A DNA stretch of 42,361 nt from an uncultured Negativicutes bacterium (lineage in GTDB: Bacteria > Bacillota > Negativicutes > Acidaminococcales > Acidaminococcaceae), in NCBI GenBank assembly GCA_947074185.1, contig CAMTOO010000007.1:1-42361 (forward strand). Direction: 5' to 3'. A model generated the notes under the pieces. That model saw only the letters and a list, made by a program, of their open reading frames with translations, was not told the DNA's origin and ran no database searches. The translations under genes and the position numbers were made by a program. Shown here piece by piece: positions 7,561 through 17,000 of the stretch. Position 1 is the first letter of the stretch, and every line of letters begins with the position of its first letter.

Positions 7561-7835
7561 AAAAAAACTCGCCACTATTAAAAATATAGGGGCGAGGATA
7601 AATTCCACGCGGTACCACCCTAATTTAGTCATTCACGACAAATGACCCTCTCAGCCTCCATCAAGGCATTGGCTTGTAACGAAGCCACTCGTTCTGCTCT
7701 ACATATCAAGCAGACGACTCAAGGATGAGCTATACATACAAACAACACCACTGGTTCGCACCAAACACCAGCTCTCTTAGATAATTAATTTGTATCTTGT
7801 TCCTATCACAGTCTTTGTGGTAATAATATTAAGTT
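7561..7835 (-). promoter_or_regulatory. T-box riboswitch (tRNA-Leu) of leuA
   Basis: The 14-base T-box AGGGUGGUACCGCG is at 7608-7621 on the minus strand. Its UGGU bulge pairs with the ACCA end of an uncharged tRNA with A73. Upstream is a Stem I with the conserved apical GGTGCGAACC. A specifier region reads AGCTCAT, giving a CUC leucine codon (7727-7729) followed by A. The mutually exclusive terminator (7561-7597) has a CTCGCC/GGCGAG stem plus an inner CTAT/ATAG stem and seven U. Leucine starvation should favour the antiterminator and leuA expression. This covers the 326-base gap between leuA and the permease gene. Confidence 0.93.
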
Positions 7836-7841
7836 AAAATG

Positions 7842-7871
7842 ATTATACTAAATTGCTTTAAGCCTTGTCAA
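7842..7871 (-). promoter_or_regulatory. Promoter of the leuA T-box transcript
   Basis: Minus-strand TTGACA (7866-7871), 18 bases, TATAAT (7842-7847). The -35 box lies inside the last codons of the upstream permease gene, so the leader starts only about 22 bases after that gene's stop. Confidence 0.8.
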
Positions 7872-9222
7872 TAGATTTAGCGCCTTGATTTAAAAATTTA
7901 CCTGCTAACATAATAACTATAAATATAGTTAAATAACCAACCATTTCATGACTATGAGCATAGAATGCTGCTAAAACCATGAAGCCGCAAGATATAATTC
8001 CTAAGAATGGCATAACCTTACCTTTAAATGTTCCTAACTCTTTACCGTTTTTCATTAAAGAGAAAAACATTGGTACATACATAGCATATAAGCTTACGAT
8101 TGGTAGCTCTGAGCTATCAAAGCTAAACATACCAAACCATGGATGTTCCACTAAATTTGCACCATAGAAATACATGAGCCAAAATCCAGCAAAGAGTAAA
8201 CCTAAAACTGATGCATTGGTAGGCATTTCTGTCATTTCATCCATTTGTTTAAACACTTTAGGATTAGGACCTTCGTTATTAACTGCGATAGCATAGAAAC
8301 CACGTACACAGCCCATCATAAGACCATTTAAAGTTCCTAAACAAGAAATTACTACGAATACAAACAAAATTGTGCCCGCCCAAGCAGGGAATACTGTTGT
8401 GAAAGCAATACGAGCACCTTGCTCGCCGCCTTTCATCATAACTTCATTAGGAACAGCACCAGCTAATCCAATATAATAAAGAATATAAATTACAGCAACA
8501 AACATTGTACCGAAAGTTAATGCTTTTGGTAAATTTACTTTAGCATTGTCAAGTTCGGCATTTATTGTTGTAGCAAGAATCCATCCTTCATACGCAAAAG
8601 CAGTAGCAACTACTGCTGTAAAGAGTGGATATTGTGTTGTCACACCCTCTGTTACAACTTTGAAGTTTTCCATCATTACACCATTACTTAGACCAACAAT
8701 AGTACCACCTATTGCCATTAAAAATAACGGAATTAATTTTATAACAGTTGTACTTACTTGGAATTTACCAGCTAGACGTGGAGCTAAAACATTTAGAGCA
8801 AAAGATGCTACTAAATAGAAACAGCTTATTGTCATAGCTTCGCCACCTACAATGCTCCAACCAAGTAATACGCAAGTATAACGAGCTGAAACCCAAGCTA
8901 ATACAGAAGTTAAAGTTGGACTATATATTGTAGCTAAAAACCAACCAATATAATAACCATAAGATTTACTTACACTTGCCTCAGCATAATCAACTACGCC
9001 ATTTACTTTTTCATAGTGATTAGCCATAATAGAGAATACGTAAGCACAAGTGATCATGATGCAAGCACCAATAATCCAGGCTAGAATTCCTAAAGGCAAA
9101 TCACCTCCGGTAGCATTTAAAACTTTTTCAGCTTTAAAAAATACACCACTACCAATAACAATACCAATTACCATGGCAACAGCTGTAGCTAAGCCATATT
9201 TTTTTTTCATTTCTTGACTCAT
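7858..9222 (-). CDS. APC-family amino acid permease
   Basis: A 454-residue transporter of the amino acid-polyamine-organocation superfamily, with about 12 hydrophobic segments. The first helix has the characteristic unwound substrate-binding motif GIVIGSGVFF (about residues 20-29). The overall pattern is closest to SteT/LAT-like exchangers, but the substrate cannot be set from sequence. It is followed directly by the leuA promoter and T-box with no terminator between, so its mRNA may read into the T-box leader. It has no T-box of its own. The ATG follows GGGAGAGGG and a 17-base-spaced promoter. It shares a short divergent control region with the CorC-type gene. Confidence 0.88.
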   Translation of the reverse strand: MSQEMKKKYGLATAVAMVIGIVIGSGVFFKAEKVLNATGGDLPLGILAWIIGACIMITCAYVFSIMANHYEKVNGVVDYAEASVSKSYGYYIGWFLATIYSPTLTSVLAWVSARYTCVLLGWSIVGGEAMTISCFYLVASFALNVLAPRLAGKFQVSTTVIKLIPLFLMAIGGTIVGLSNGVMMENFKVVTEGVTTQYPLFTAVVATAFAYEGWILATTINAELDNAKVNLPKALTFGTMFVAVIYILYYIGLAGAVPNEVMMKGGEQGARIAFTTVFPAWAGTILFVFVVISCLGTLNGLMMGCVRGFYAIAVNNEGPNPKVFKQMDEMTEMPTNASVLGLLFAGFWLMYFYGANLVEHPWFGMFSFDSSELPIVSLYAMYVPMFFSLMKNGKELGTFKGKVMPFLGIISCGFMVLAAFYAHSHEMVGYLTIFIVIMLAGKFLNQGAKSIDKA

Positions 9223-9283
9223 TTTTACACCCTCTCCCTTGTTGTAAACAGAGCAACATCTCCAAAGTTAAACCAATATGATT

Positions 9284-9312
9284 ATTTTAGCACATTAAAC
9301 TACTTTAGACAA
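9284..9312 (-). promoter_or_regulatory. Promoter of the permease gene
   Basis: Minus-strand TTGTCT (9307-9312), 17 bases, TAAAAT (9284-9289). It is back to back with the plus-strand promoter starting at 9322. Confidence 0.6.
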
Positions 9313-9321
9313 CTTGAAAAC

Positions 9322-9350
9322 TTGACCGTTTTAGGACACAGCCTTATAAT
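9322..9350 (+). promoter_or_regulatory. Promoter of the CNNM/CorC-type gene
   Basis: TTGACC (9322-9327), 17 bases, TATAAT (9345-9350). The two divergent -35 boxes are only 9 bases apart. Confidence 0.75.
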
Positions 9351-9373
9351 ATTGATAAAGAAAGGTGGTTTTA

Positions 9374-10672
9374 ATGGATACTTCTGACAATAGTACCTAT
9401 ATCTACATCATATCGTTATTAGTGCTGTTGTTTCTTTCAGCGATTTTTTCTGCGTCAGAAACAGCCTTATCTACATGTAATAAAATACGTTTGAAAAATA
9501 TGGTTAAAGACGGCGAACGTCGTGCTGAAAAAGTTCTGCATTTAACCGAAAATTTTGATGAAACTTTATCGACAATCCTTATAGGTAATAACATTGTTAA
9601 TATTGCTGCAGCATCTATCGCTACAGTTCTTTTCATTAAATTATTTGGCCAAGCTGGTCTTACTATATCTACTGCAGTAATGACAATTTTAGTATTGATT
9701 TTCGGTGAAATTTGTCCTAAAAGTTTAGCTAAGGAACACCCTGAAACATTCGCTATGTTTATTTATCCTTTCCTAAATCTTCTAATGACTGTTTTCACTC
9801 CACTTAATTATTTCTTTCTAAAATTAAAAGAATTGGTAAGTGACCAATTCACTAACAAAAACAATCGTACAGCTATTACTGAAGAAGAATTAAAAGTAAT
9901 GATTGACGAAGTTACAAACGAAGGGGTAATTAATCAAGCTGAAAGCGATTTAATAAAATCAGCAATTGAGTTTGATGACATTAGAGCTAAAGAAATTCTT
10001 ACACCTCGTGTAGACTTAGTTACTTGCTCCCTTGAAAATAGCAACGCCGAAATTCTAAGAATATTTGCATCCCATGGTTTTTCACGTCTACCTCTCTATG
10101 ATGAAGACGAAGAAAATATTATTGGTATTATTCATGCCAAAGATTTCTATGATGCCTATTTAAAAGATCGCAAATTTCGACTTACAACTATTGTAAAAGA
10201 TATCGCTTATGTTCACCGCTCTACTAAAATATCTTTGGTCCTTAAAAATATGCAACGCACCAAAGTTCAAATGGCAGTTGTAATGGACAGTTATGGTGGT
10301 GTTTCCGGTGTAATTACTATAGAAGATATTATCGAAGAGTTAGTTGGGGAAATTTGGGACGAACATGATACTCAAATATCTGTTTTCCATAAAATTGGTC
10401 TTAACAAATATCTTGTTTCCTGTGACTCTAATGGTCGTAATGCTAATTTGCGAGATATGTTTGAATATATGCAACTAGATTTTGATAGCTATGATTTAGA
10501 AAACCAAGCTATTAGTGGTTGGGTAGTAGAAACTTTAAGTGAAATACCTAAAAAAGGTGATTACTTCACCTACCGCAATCTAGACGTAACAGTAAATAAA
10601 ACAAATATGCACAGGGTTCTTGAAATAATCATTGATGTAAATCCTGTTGAAGAAGACACAGAAAAAGAGTAG
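9374..10672 (+). CDS. CNNM/CBS/CorC-domain transporter (HlyC/CorC family)
   Basis: A 432-residue membrane protein of the hemolysin C/CorC family, whose members are linked to Mg2+ (and Co2+) export. Domains in order: N-terminal CNNM/DUF21 membrane domain (about 1-185) with an early SASETALS motif and IFGEICPKSLA; a CBS pair (about 205-325), ending in VSGVITIEDIIEELVGEIWDE; and a C-terminal CorC_HlyC domain (about 345-420). I chose the ATG at 9374 with its AAAGGTGG site at 9361-9368; a GTG at 9365 lies inside that site. The gene is monocistronic with its own promoter and terminator. The exact ion is not shown by the sequence. Confidence 0.9.
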   Translation: MDTSDNSTYIYIISLLVLLFLSAIFSASETALSTCNKIRLKNMVKDGERRAEKVLHLTENFDETLSTILIGNNIVNIAAASIATVLFIKLFGQAGLTISTAVMTILVLIFGEICPKSLAKEHPETFAMFIYPFLNLLMTVFTPLNYFFLKLKELVSDQFTNKNNRTAITEEELKVMIDEVTNEGVINQAESDLIKSAIEFDDIRAKEILTPRVDLVTCSLENSNAEILRIFASHGFSRLPLYDEDEENIIGIIHAKDFYDAYLKDRKFRLTTIVKDIAYVHRSTKISLVLKNMQRTKVQMAVVMDSYGGVSGVITIEDIIEELVGEIWDEHDTQISVFHKIGLNKYLVSCDSNGRNANLRDMFEYMQLDFDSYDLENQAISGWVVETLSEIPKKGDYFTYRNLDVTVNKTNMHRVLEIIIDVNPVEEDTEKE

Positions 10673-10697
10673 GTTCTTTTGAACCTACTCTTTTTTT
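10662..10697. terminator. Bidirectional terminator between convergent genes
   Basis: Stem AGAGTAGGTTC (10666-10676) with GAACCTACTCT (10681-10691), loop TTTT, flanked by A4 and T-runs, so it works in both directions. The TAG stop of the CNNM/CorC gene lies inside the left arm. It also ends the P-type ATPase transcript. Confidence 0.92.
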
Positions 10698-10702
10698 ATT
10701 TC

Positions 10703-13336
10703 TTAATGAATATCCAATGCTTTAAATATTATTTTGCGAATTACATCAACAACTATAACTGAAATCGCTGCCACAATTACTACAAACCATTCATTCATAA
10801 GTAGTGGTGTTGTACGAAGTAAAGAACCACCTATATATGTAAGAATTACTTGAATAACTATTATTAAAGCCATAACCTCAATAAAGCCTTTATTTTTACT
10901 TAAATGATGGAAAATATTAATACCTGTGACTCTAACATTAAATCCGTTAGCTACTGCCATAAATATATATGCACAGAAGAAACCTGTATAAGTATAAATA
11001 TGATCAGGAGCATCTCTAAACAAGCTATCCACCCACGCACTCTTATAGAAAGCAATTGCTATAACAGTCATATAGATAGCACCTGTCACGATAGTTATTG
11101 CCATTTGTTTACTAACAATCGGTAAATCTCTGCGTTTTGGCTTTTCGTCAAGATATTCATCTAGTGCAGGTTCGCCACCAAAAGCTAACGCTGCTAATGT
11201 ATCCATAACTAGATTTATCCATAATATTTGCACTATTGTTAAAGGTTTGTCTATGCCAATAAATGGTGCAATAATATTAATAGCAACTGCAGAAAGGTTA
11301 ATGGTTAACTGGAACATAATGAATTTACAAATAGAATTATATATTGTTCTTCCGTAAAGAATAGCTTGCTTAATACTCAAGAAGTTATCATCTAAAATAA
11401 CTATATCGCCAGCTTCTTTTGCTACTTCTGTACCGCTACCCATAGCAAAACCTACATCTGCTTTTTTTAGTGCTGGTGAATCATTTACACCATCACCTGT
11501 CATACCTACTACTAAATCACACTCTTGCGAAATACGTACTAAGCGCGATTTATCCATAGGTAAAGCTCTAGATACTACACGCAAATCTTTTATATGTAGT
11601 TTGATTTCTTCATCTGTCATTGCAGCAAGTTCTTCTGAAGTCCAAACTATTTCATTATCATTTTTTAGAATACCTGAATCTCTAGCAATTGCTACTGCTG
11701 TTTCCTTACGGTCACCAGTAATCATAACAATTTGCACACCTGCTTCTTGCACTGCATGAATAGCTTCTACTGCTTCAGGACGAACATCATCACGGATAGC
11801 AAGTATACCTAATAAGGTAATTCCTGTTTCTGGAAGACCTACAGCATCATCAACTACATCCTCATGAGTACATAAAGCAATCATTCTCATTGCATTTGAT
11901 GCTAATTCTAACATCTTATCATCAAGCGCTTTTTTCATTTCAGCAGTTAATTCAACTTTATTTCCATTAGAGTCCCAATGAAAAGATGCTTGTACTAACA
12001 AACGCTCTGGCGCACCCTTGATCAAACAATAGTTATTTCCGTCTTTTTCTACTTGAGCATAAGAGTACTTGTTTGCACTATTAAAAGGCATAAAGCTTGT
12101 ACGATTAGGACTTCCTGCTGCTCTATAATCACCAATATATTTATTGATTGCTTGTTCTGTCATGTTTCCGCCTAAGATTTTACCCTCAGTTACAGAAGCA
12201 GATGTATTGAGAATAGCATTTTCATAAGCTAACTGTTTGATTGTTTCTGGCAAAACCTCAAAACTTGCAAGTTCTTCACCAGCACCAGTTATAAAACTAA
12301 CTACTTCTAATTTTCCTTTAGTAATAGTGCCTGTCTTGTCTGTAAAAAGTATATTTAAACTACCAGCAGTTTCAATCCCCATCAAAGTACGTACCAAAAC
12401 ATTATCTTTAAGCATCTTCTTCATATTTAAAGAAGATACAATAGCAATCATAAGAGGAAGACCTTCTGGCACAGCCATAACAATAATAATAACTGCTAAA
12501 ATAATTGCTTGTACTAAATCTGATACTACTTGAGTTGTATTAGCTAGATATAAATCAAGACCACCTGCTAATAACATCTTATGGATCATAATAGCTACAG
12601 CGATAAAAATACCACCACCATAACCAAAATAACTAATTTGTGTTGCTAAACCTTTAAGTTTTAACTTTAAAGGACTATCACGTTCATCATCTTTAAGCTC
12701 TTGTGTTAGTTGTCCGTAAATAGAATCCGCACCTACTTTTACAGCCTTCATAATACCTTGTCCTTCAACAACTACAGAGCCTCTATACAGACGGTTTTTA
12801 TCTAAAAAGTCAATTTGCTCAGCCCAAACAAAACCTTCTGGAGCTACTATTTTTTTCGCTTCTTCACTTTCTCCATTAAGAGTTGCTTGGTCTACTTTTA
12901 GATTTCCTTCTAATAAAATACCATCTACTGGAATTTTATCACCAGCTTCTAAAACAACAGCATCTCCAACCACAATATCATCTATATGTATTTCTTCTAA
13001 ATCATTGTTTCTCCATACCTTGCAACTAATACGACTTGCTTCTTCTTGCAATTTTTGGAAAGCATTTTCATTACTATATTCTGAATAAGTAGATACCAAT
13101 GTAGCTAAAATAATAGCAGCAAAAATACCTATCGTCTCTATCCACTCACCATGCCCCATCATAACAAATATCGCATTTACCACTAATGCAAATATCAATA
13201 TTTTTATAATAGGATCATTAAAATTACCTATAAATTTATCCATAAAGGTTTCTCTAGGTGGTTGTGGCAAAGAGTTATTTCCATATTCATTTAATGATTT
13301 ATTTACTTCCGCAGAAGAAAGTCCATAATTTGTCAT
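10703..13336 (-). CDS. P-type calcium-transporting ATPase
   Basis: An 877-residue P2-type ATPase that exports Ca2+ at the expense of ATP. Seen in order: N-terminal cation-ATPase domain (LSSAEVNKSLNEYGNN), first membrane helices, actuator domain with the TLNGESE loop, PEGLP ion-site motif in the fourth helix (290-294), the phosphorylation site DKTGT with D333, the nucleotide domain with the KGAPE motif, the hinge TGDGVNDSPALKKADVG, and a six-helix C-terminal domain. Length and motifs fit the PMCA-type bacterial calcium pumps; a heavy-metal pump is excluded by the lack of a CPx motif. The ATG is preceded by TTTTGGAGG. The promoter region holds an 11-bp tandem repeat. It is convergent with the CNNM/CorC gene, another cation transporter. 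Confidence 0.92.
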   Translation of the reverse strand: MTNYGLSSAEVNKSLNEYGNNSLPQPPRETFMDKFIGNFNDPIIKILIFALVVNAIFVMMGHGEWIETIGIFAAIILATLVSTYSEYSNENAFQKLQEEASRISCKVWRNNDLEEIHIDDIVVGDAVVLEAGDKIPVDGILLEGNLKVDQATLNGESEEAKKIVAPEGFVWAEQIDFLDKNRLYRGSVVVEGQGIMKAVKVGADSIYGQLTQELKDDERDSPLKLKLKGLATQISYFGYGGGIFIAVAIMIHKMLLAGGLDLYLANTTQVVSDLVQAIILAVIIIVMAVPEGLPLMIAIVSSLNMKKMLKDNVLVRTLMGIETAGSLNILFTDKTGTITKGKLEVVSFITGAGEELASFEVLPETIKQLAYENAILNTSASVTEGKILGGNMTEQAINKYIGDYRAAGSPNRTSFMPFNSANKYSYAQVEKDGNNYCLIKGAPERLLVQASFHWDSNGNKVELTAEMKKALDDKMLELASNAMRMIALCTHEDVVDDAVGLPETGITLLGILAIRDDVRPEAVEAIHAVQEAGVQIVMITGDRKETAVAIARDSGILKNDNEIVWTSEELAAMTDEEIKLHIKDLRVVSRALPMDKSRLVRISQECDLVVGMTGDGVNDSPALKKADVGFAMGSGTEVAKEAGDIVILDDNFLSIKQAILYGRTIYNSICKFIMFQLTINLSAVAINIIAPFIGIDKPLTIVQILWINLVMDTLAALAFGGEPALDEYLDEKPKRRDLPIVSKQMAITIVTGAIYMTVIAIAFYKSAWVDSLFRDAPDHIYTYTGFFCAYIFMAVANGFNVRVTGINIFHHLSKNKGFIEVMALIIVIQVILTYIGGSLLRTTPLLMNEWFVVIVAAISVIVVDVIRKIIFKALDIH

Positions 13337-13365
13337 TTAATCCTCCAAAACTTATGTAATGATTA

Positions 13366-13393
13366 ATTATACCATAAGAAAACCATAAGAAAA
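13366..13393 (-). promoter_or_regulatory. -10 box and 11-bp tandem repeat upstream of the Ca2+ ATPase
   Basis: A perfect minus-strand TATAAT (13366-13371) is followed upstream by two exact adjacent copies of CCATAAGAAAA (13372-13382 and 13383-13393, plus-strand reading). There is no good -35 box, and the repeats fill its place, which suggests an activator or repressor site. Confidence 0.45.
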
Positions 13394-13417
13394 AGCTGTG
13401 CAATTTGCACAGCTTTT
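13391..13417 (-). terminator. Terminator of the YbjN-like gene
   Basis: A 12-bp stem (13391-13402 with 13406-13417) with a 3-base loop, directly after the stop at 13428. It ends in UUUU on the minus strand, followed by CUUAUGG, so the U-run is short. Confidence 0.7.
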
Positions 13418-13427
13418 AGTGTTTTAA

Positions 13428-13859
13428 TTAGTTGCCCCAAACTTTACGCATTAAGTTTGGATATTCTTCTGTTAAGTGTTTGAGGATAACGTCAATAATA
13501 GCATGAACGATACCTGGTTCAAAACCTTCATCAGTAGTAGTAATGCAGCTATCAAGGCAAATGTTTCCGCCTTCGCCTACATAATATTTGAATACTTTAT
13601 ATTTTTTATTCATTTCGTTAAGATAAGATTCTACTTCAGCTTGGTTTGCTTCTTTTACTGTTCCTTGGCTTACTAGAACTTGAATCATTGTATAGATACT
13701 GTCATCAATAACTACCATTGCAGGTAAGTTTTGACCACTTACTTCCATGTGAGCTCTATAGACAATAGAATTCATTTCATTTTCAATAGCTTCTTTATTG
13801 AAAACTTTAATTTCTGTTTCCTCTAAAAATTTATCAAACTTATCAGATTTAATACTCAT
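13428..13859 (-). CDS. YbjN-like small protein (tentative)
   Basis: A 143-residue soluble acidic protein without signal peptide or membrane segment. The pattern, alternating amphipathic helices with a central beta-sheet (MVVIDDSIYTMIQVLVSQ, then YKVFKYYVGEGGNICLDSCI) and a C-terminal helix, resembles the YbjN / type III secretion chaperone-like fold. That is a weak match by eye. A GAGTGTTC segment precedes the ATG as a possible, weak ribosome site. It has its own terminator and is upstream of the Ca2+ ATPase. No function should be assumed. Confidence 0.55.
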   Translation of the reverse strand: MSIKSDKFDKFLEETEIKVFNKEAIENEMNSIVYRAHMEVSGQNLPAMVVIDDSIYTMIQVLVSQGTVKEANQAEVESYLNEMNKKYKVFKYYVGEGGNICLDSCITTTDEGFEPGIVHAIIDVILKHLTEEYPNLMRKVWGN

Positions 13860-14017
13860 AATTGAACACTCCTTATTTTTTTTAGATTACTTTTCCATTT
13901 TACAATATTTTAATTTGTTTGTATAGTAGAATTTTCAATAGTGTTCTTATAAAAAACCACTAAAACTGTTTATTTCTTTACACTATTAAATTGTTTTTTT
14001 AAATATAATGTATACAA

Positions 14018-14047
14018 TTTGCAAACCTAATACTTTGACCATATAAT
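14018..14047 (+). promoter_or_regulatory. Candidate promoter of gltBD
   Basis: TTTGCA (14018-14023), 18 bases, TATAAT (14042-14047), giving a leader of about 45 bases with an AGGGGGAT ribosome site before the ATG at 14100. A second TATAAT at 14004-14009 lacks a spaced -35. I saw no riboswitch in this 240-base gap. Confidence 0.4.
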
Positions 14048-14099
14048 TATTCTGTAGCTTTGTGAGCTCGTATTTTATTGATTTTTAGGGGGATAAGTT

Positions 14100-17000
14100 A
14101 TGCAAAAGAATTTTTTACCGCCAAAACAAGGGCTTTATGATCCTTGGTTTGAACATGATGCATGCGGTCTAGGGGTTGTCGCTAATATCAAGGGCAAAAA
14201 GTCCAACAAGATATTACGTCAAGCTCTTGTTGTATTGCGCAATATGGACCATCGTGGTGGTCAAGGCGCAGATATGAACTCTGGTGATGGTGCAGGCGTT
14301 CTTTTCCAAATACCACATGATTTTTGTGTGAAAGAATGCACTAAATTAAATTTAGAATTACCACCAGCAGGCAAATATGCTATTGGCTTCATGTTTTTAC
14401 CACCTGACGTTGTAGAGAGAGAAAACACACAACGTCATTTCGAACGCATTGTTGCTAGTTGTGGTCAAGAAGTATTAACTTGGCGTACAGTTCCAGTTAA
14501 TCCTGAGGTTCTAGGTGAAAAATCTAGACAAGCACAACCTTTTATGGCACAAGTATTCATTAAACCAAGTGCGCAAGTTTTAGACCGCCTTGCAATTGAT
14601 GAAAATGCTTTTGAACGTGAATTATATCGTATTCGTCGTTTAGCGGAAAATAACATTCGCTATGGCAATTTACGTGGCGGAAAATTCTTCTATATCGCTA
14701 GTTTATCTTCACGTACAATTATATATAAAGGAATGCTTACTACAGAACAATTAAGTTCTTTCTATTTAGATTTACAAGATGCTTCTATTGAAACAGGTAT
14801 GGCACTTGTCCATTCTCGTTTCAGTACAAATACGTTCCCAAGTTGGGAAAGAGCTCATCCATATCGTTATTTAATGCATAATGGTGAAATAAACACTTTA
14901 CGCGGAAATATTAACTGGATGCGTGCACGTCAAACAATGTGTGGCAACAGTCTTTGGGGACGTAAAATCAAAGATGTTATGCCAGTAATTGACGAAACAG
15001 GTTCTGATAGTGGTATGTTTGATAACTGCTTAGAATTCCTCGTAATGAGCGGACGTAGTCTTCCTCATGCAATTATGATGATGGTTCCAGAACCATGGGG
15101 AAAAAACCCTCATATCGATCCAGAACTAAAAGCATTCTTTGAATACCACAATTCCCTTATGGAGGCTTGGGATGGTCCTGCTGCTATGGCCTTCACTGAT
15201 GGCCGTACTATTTGTGCTGCCCTTGATAGAAATGGTCTCAGACCTTCTCGTTACTACATTACTAACGATGATACTATTGTTTTAGCATCTGAAGTTGGTG
15301 TTGTAGATATTGACCCAAGTACTATTGTAAAAAAAGATCGCTTGCGTCCTGGTAGAATGCTTGTTATCGACACTGTTGAAGGTCGTATTATTGGCAACGA
15401 TGAAATTAAACGCCAAATTGCTAAAGAACAACCTTATCAAAAATGGTTAGATGCAAATTCAATCAAACTAAACAACATAAAACTTACTGGAAAAGTACCT
15501 AAAATCGACCCTAAAAATCTTTTCCGTCACCAAATAACTTTTGGTTATACTTTAGAAGACTTAACAAAATTCTTAAAACCAATGGCAGAAAAAGCACTTG
15601 ATCCAGTTGGAGCAATGGGTAATGACGCGCCACTTGCAGTCTTGTCTGATAAACCTCAATTATTATTTAATTACTTCAAGCAATTATTTGCACAAGTAAC
15701 TAATCCACCAATTGATGCTATCCGTGAAGAAGTATTTACTGATACAACAAGTGGCATCGGACCAGAAAAAAATCTTATTGACCCACAACCTGATAGTTGT
15801 CGTCAATTAAGTGCTGAGTCCCCTATTTTAAGTAATATCGAACTTGCAAAATTAAAAGTTATTAAAAAACCTAATTTTGAACACGCAACTATTAATACAC
15901 TCTACCCAGTAGCTAAAGGTGGAGCAGGTCTCAAAAAAGCTTTAAATGATATGTGTAAAGAAGCAGATAATTTAATCGATAGTGGTAAATGTATTCTTAT
16001 TTTATCTGACCGTGCTGTTTCTAAAGATATGGCTGCTATTCCATCCCTTTTAGCAGTAGCTTGCTTGCATCATCATTTAATTAGAAAAGGTACCCGCTTA
16101 AAAGCTTCTCTCATTGTTGAATCTGCTGAGCCTAGAGAATTACATCACTTCGCTTTATTGTTAGGTTATGGTGCAAGTGGCATCAATCCATATCTTGCTT
16201 TTGAAACAATTGAAGACATGTGCTCTAATGGCATGATCAAAAACATTAAATTTGAAAAAGCTACCGAAAACTATATTGATGCTTGTACTCATGGCATTTC
16301 TAAAGTGCTTTCTAAAATGGGTATTAGTACTGTTCAATCTTATCGTGGCGCTCAAATATTTGAAGCAATCGGCATTAGTAACGAAGTTATAGACGAATAC
16401 TTTACTGGTACACCTTCTCCTTTAAGTGGTATCGGTTTGGAAGAAATTGCTAAAGAAACTGCTATGCGGCACGAAGCAGCTTATACAACTAAAGCTCTTG
16501 ATTTATGCAGCTATGAATCTGGTAGTGCATACCAATGGCGTAGTGACGGCAATAAACACGTATTCAATCCAGACACTATTGTCAAATTACAACAAGCTTG
16601 TAGAGAAAATAACTACAACTTGTTTAAAGAATTTACCCACGAATTACACAGCAATAAATATGCTGGTATTAATTTACGTAGCCTTTTAGCTTTCAATCCA
16701 CAACGTTTATCTATTAATATAGATGAAGTTGAATCTGTTGAAAGTATTTGCAAACGTTTTAAAACAGGTGCAATGAGTTACGGTTCACTTAGTAAAGAAG
16801 CACATGAATGTCTTGCTATTGCTATGAATCGTATCGGCGGTAAATCTAATACAGGTGAAGGCGGTGAAGATTCTTCTCGCTTTACTCCAATGCCAAATGG
16901 CGATAGCAAACGTAGCTCTATTAAACAAGTTGCGTCTGGCCGTTTTGGTGTAACAAGCAACTATCTTGTTAATGCAGATGAAATTCAAATTAAAATAGCT

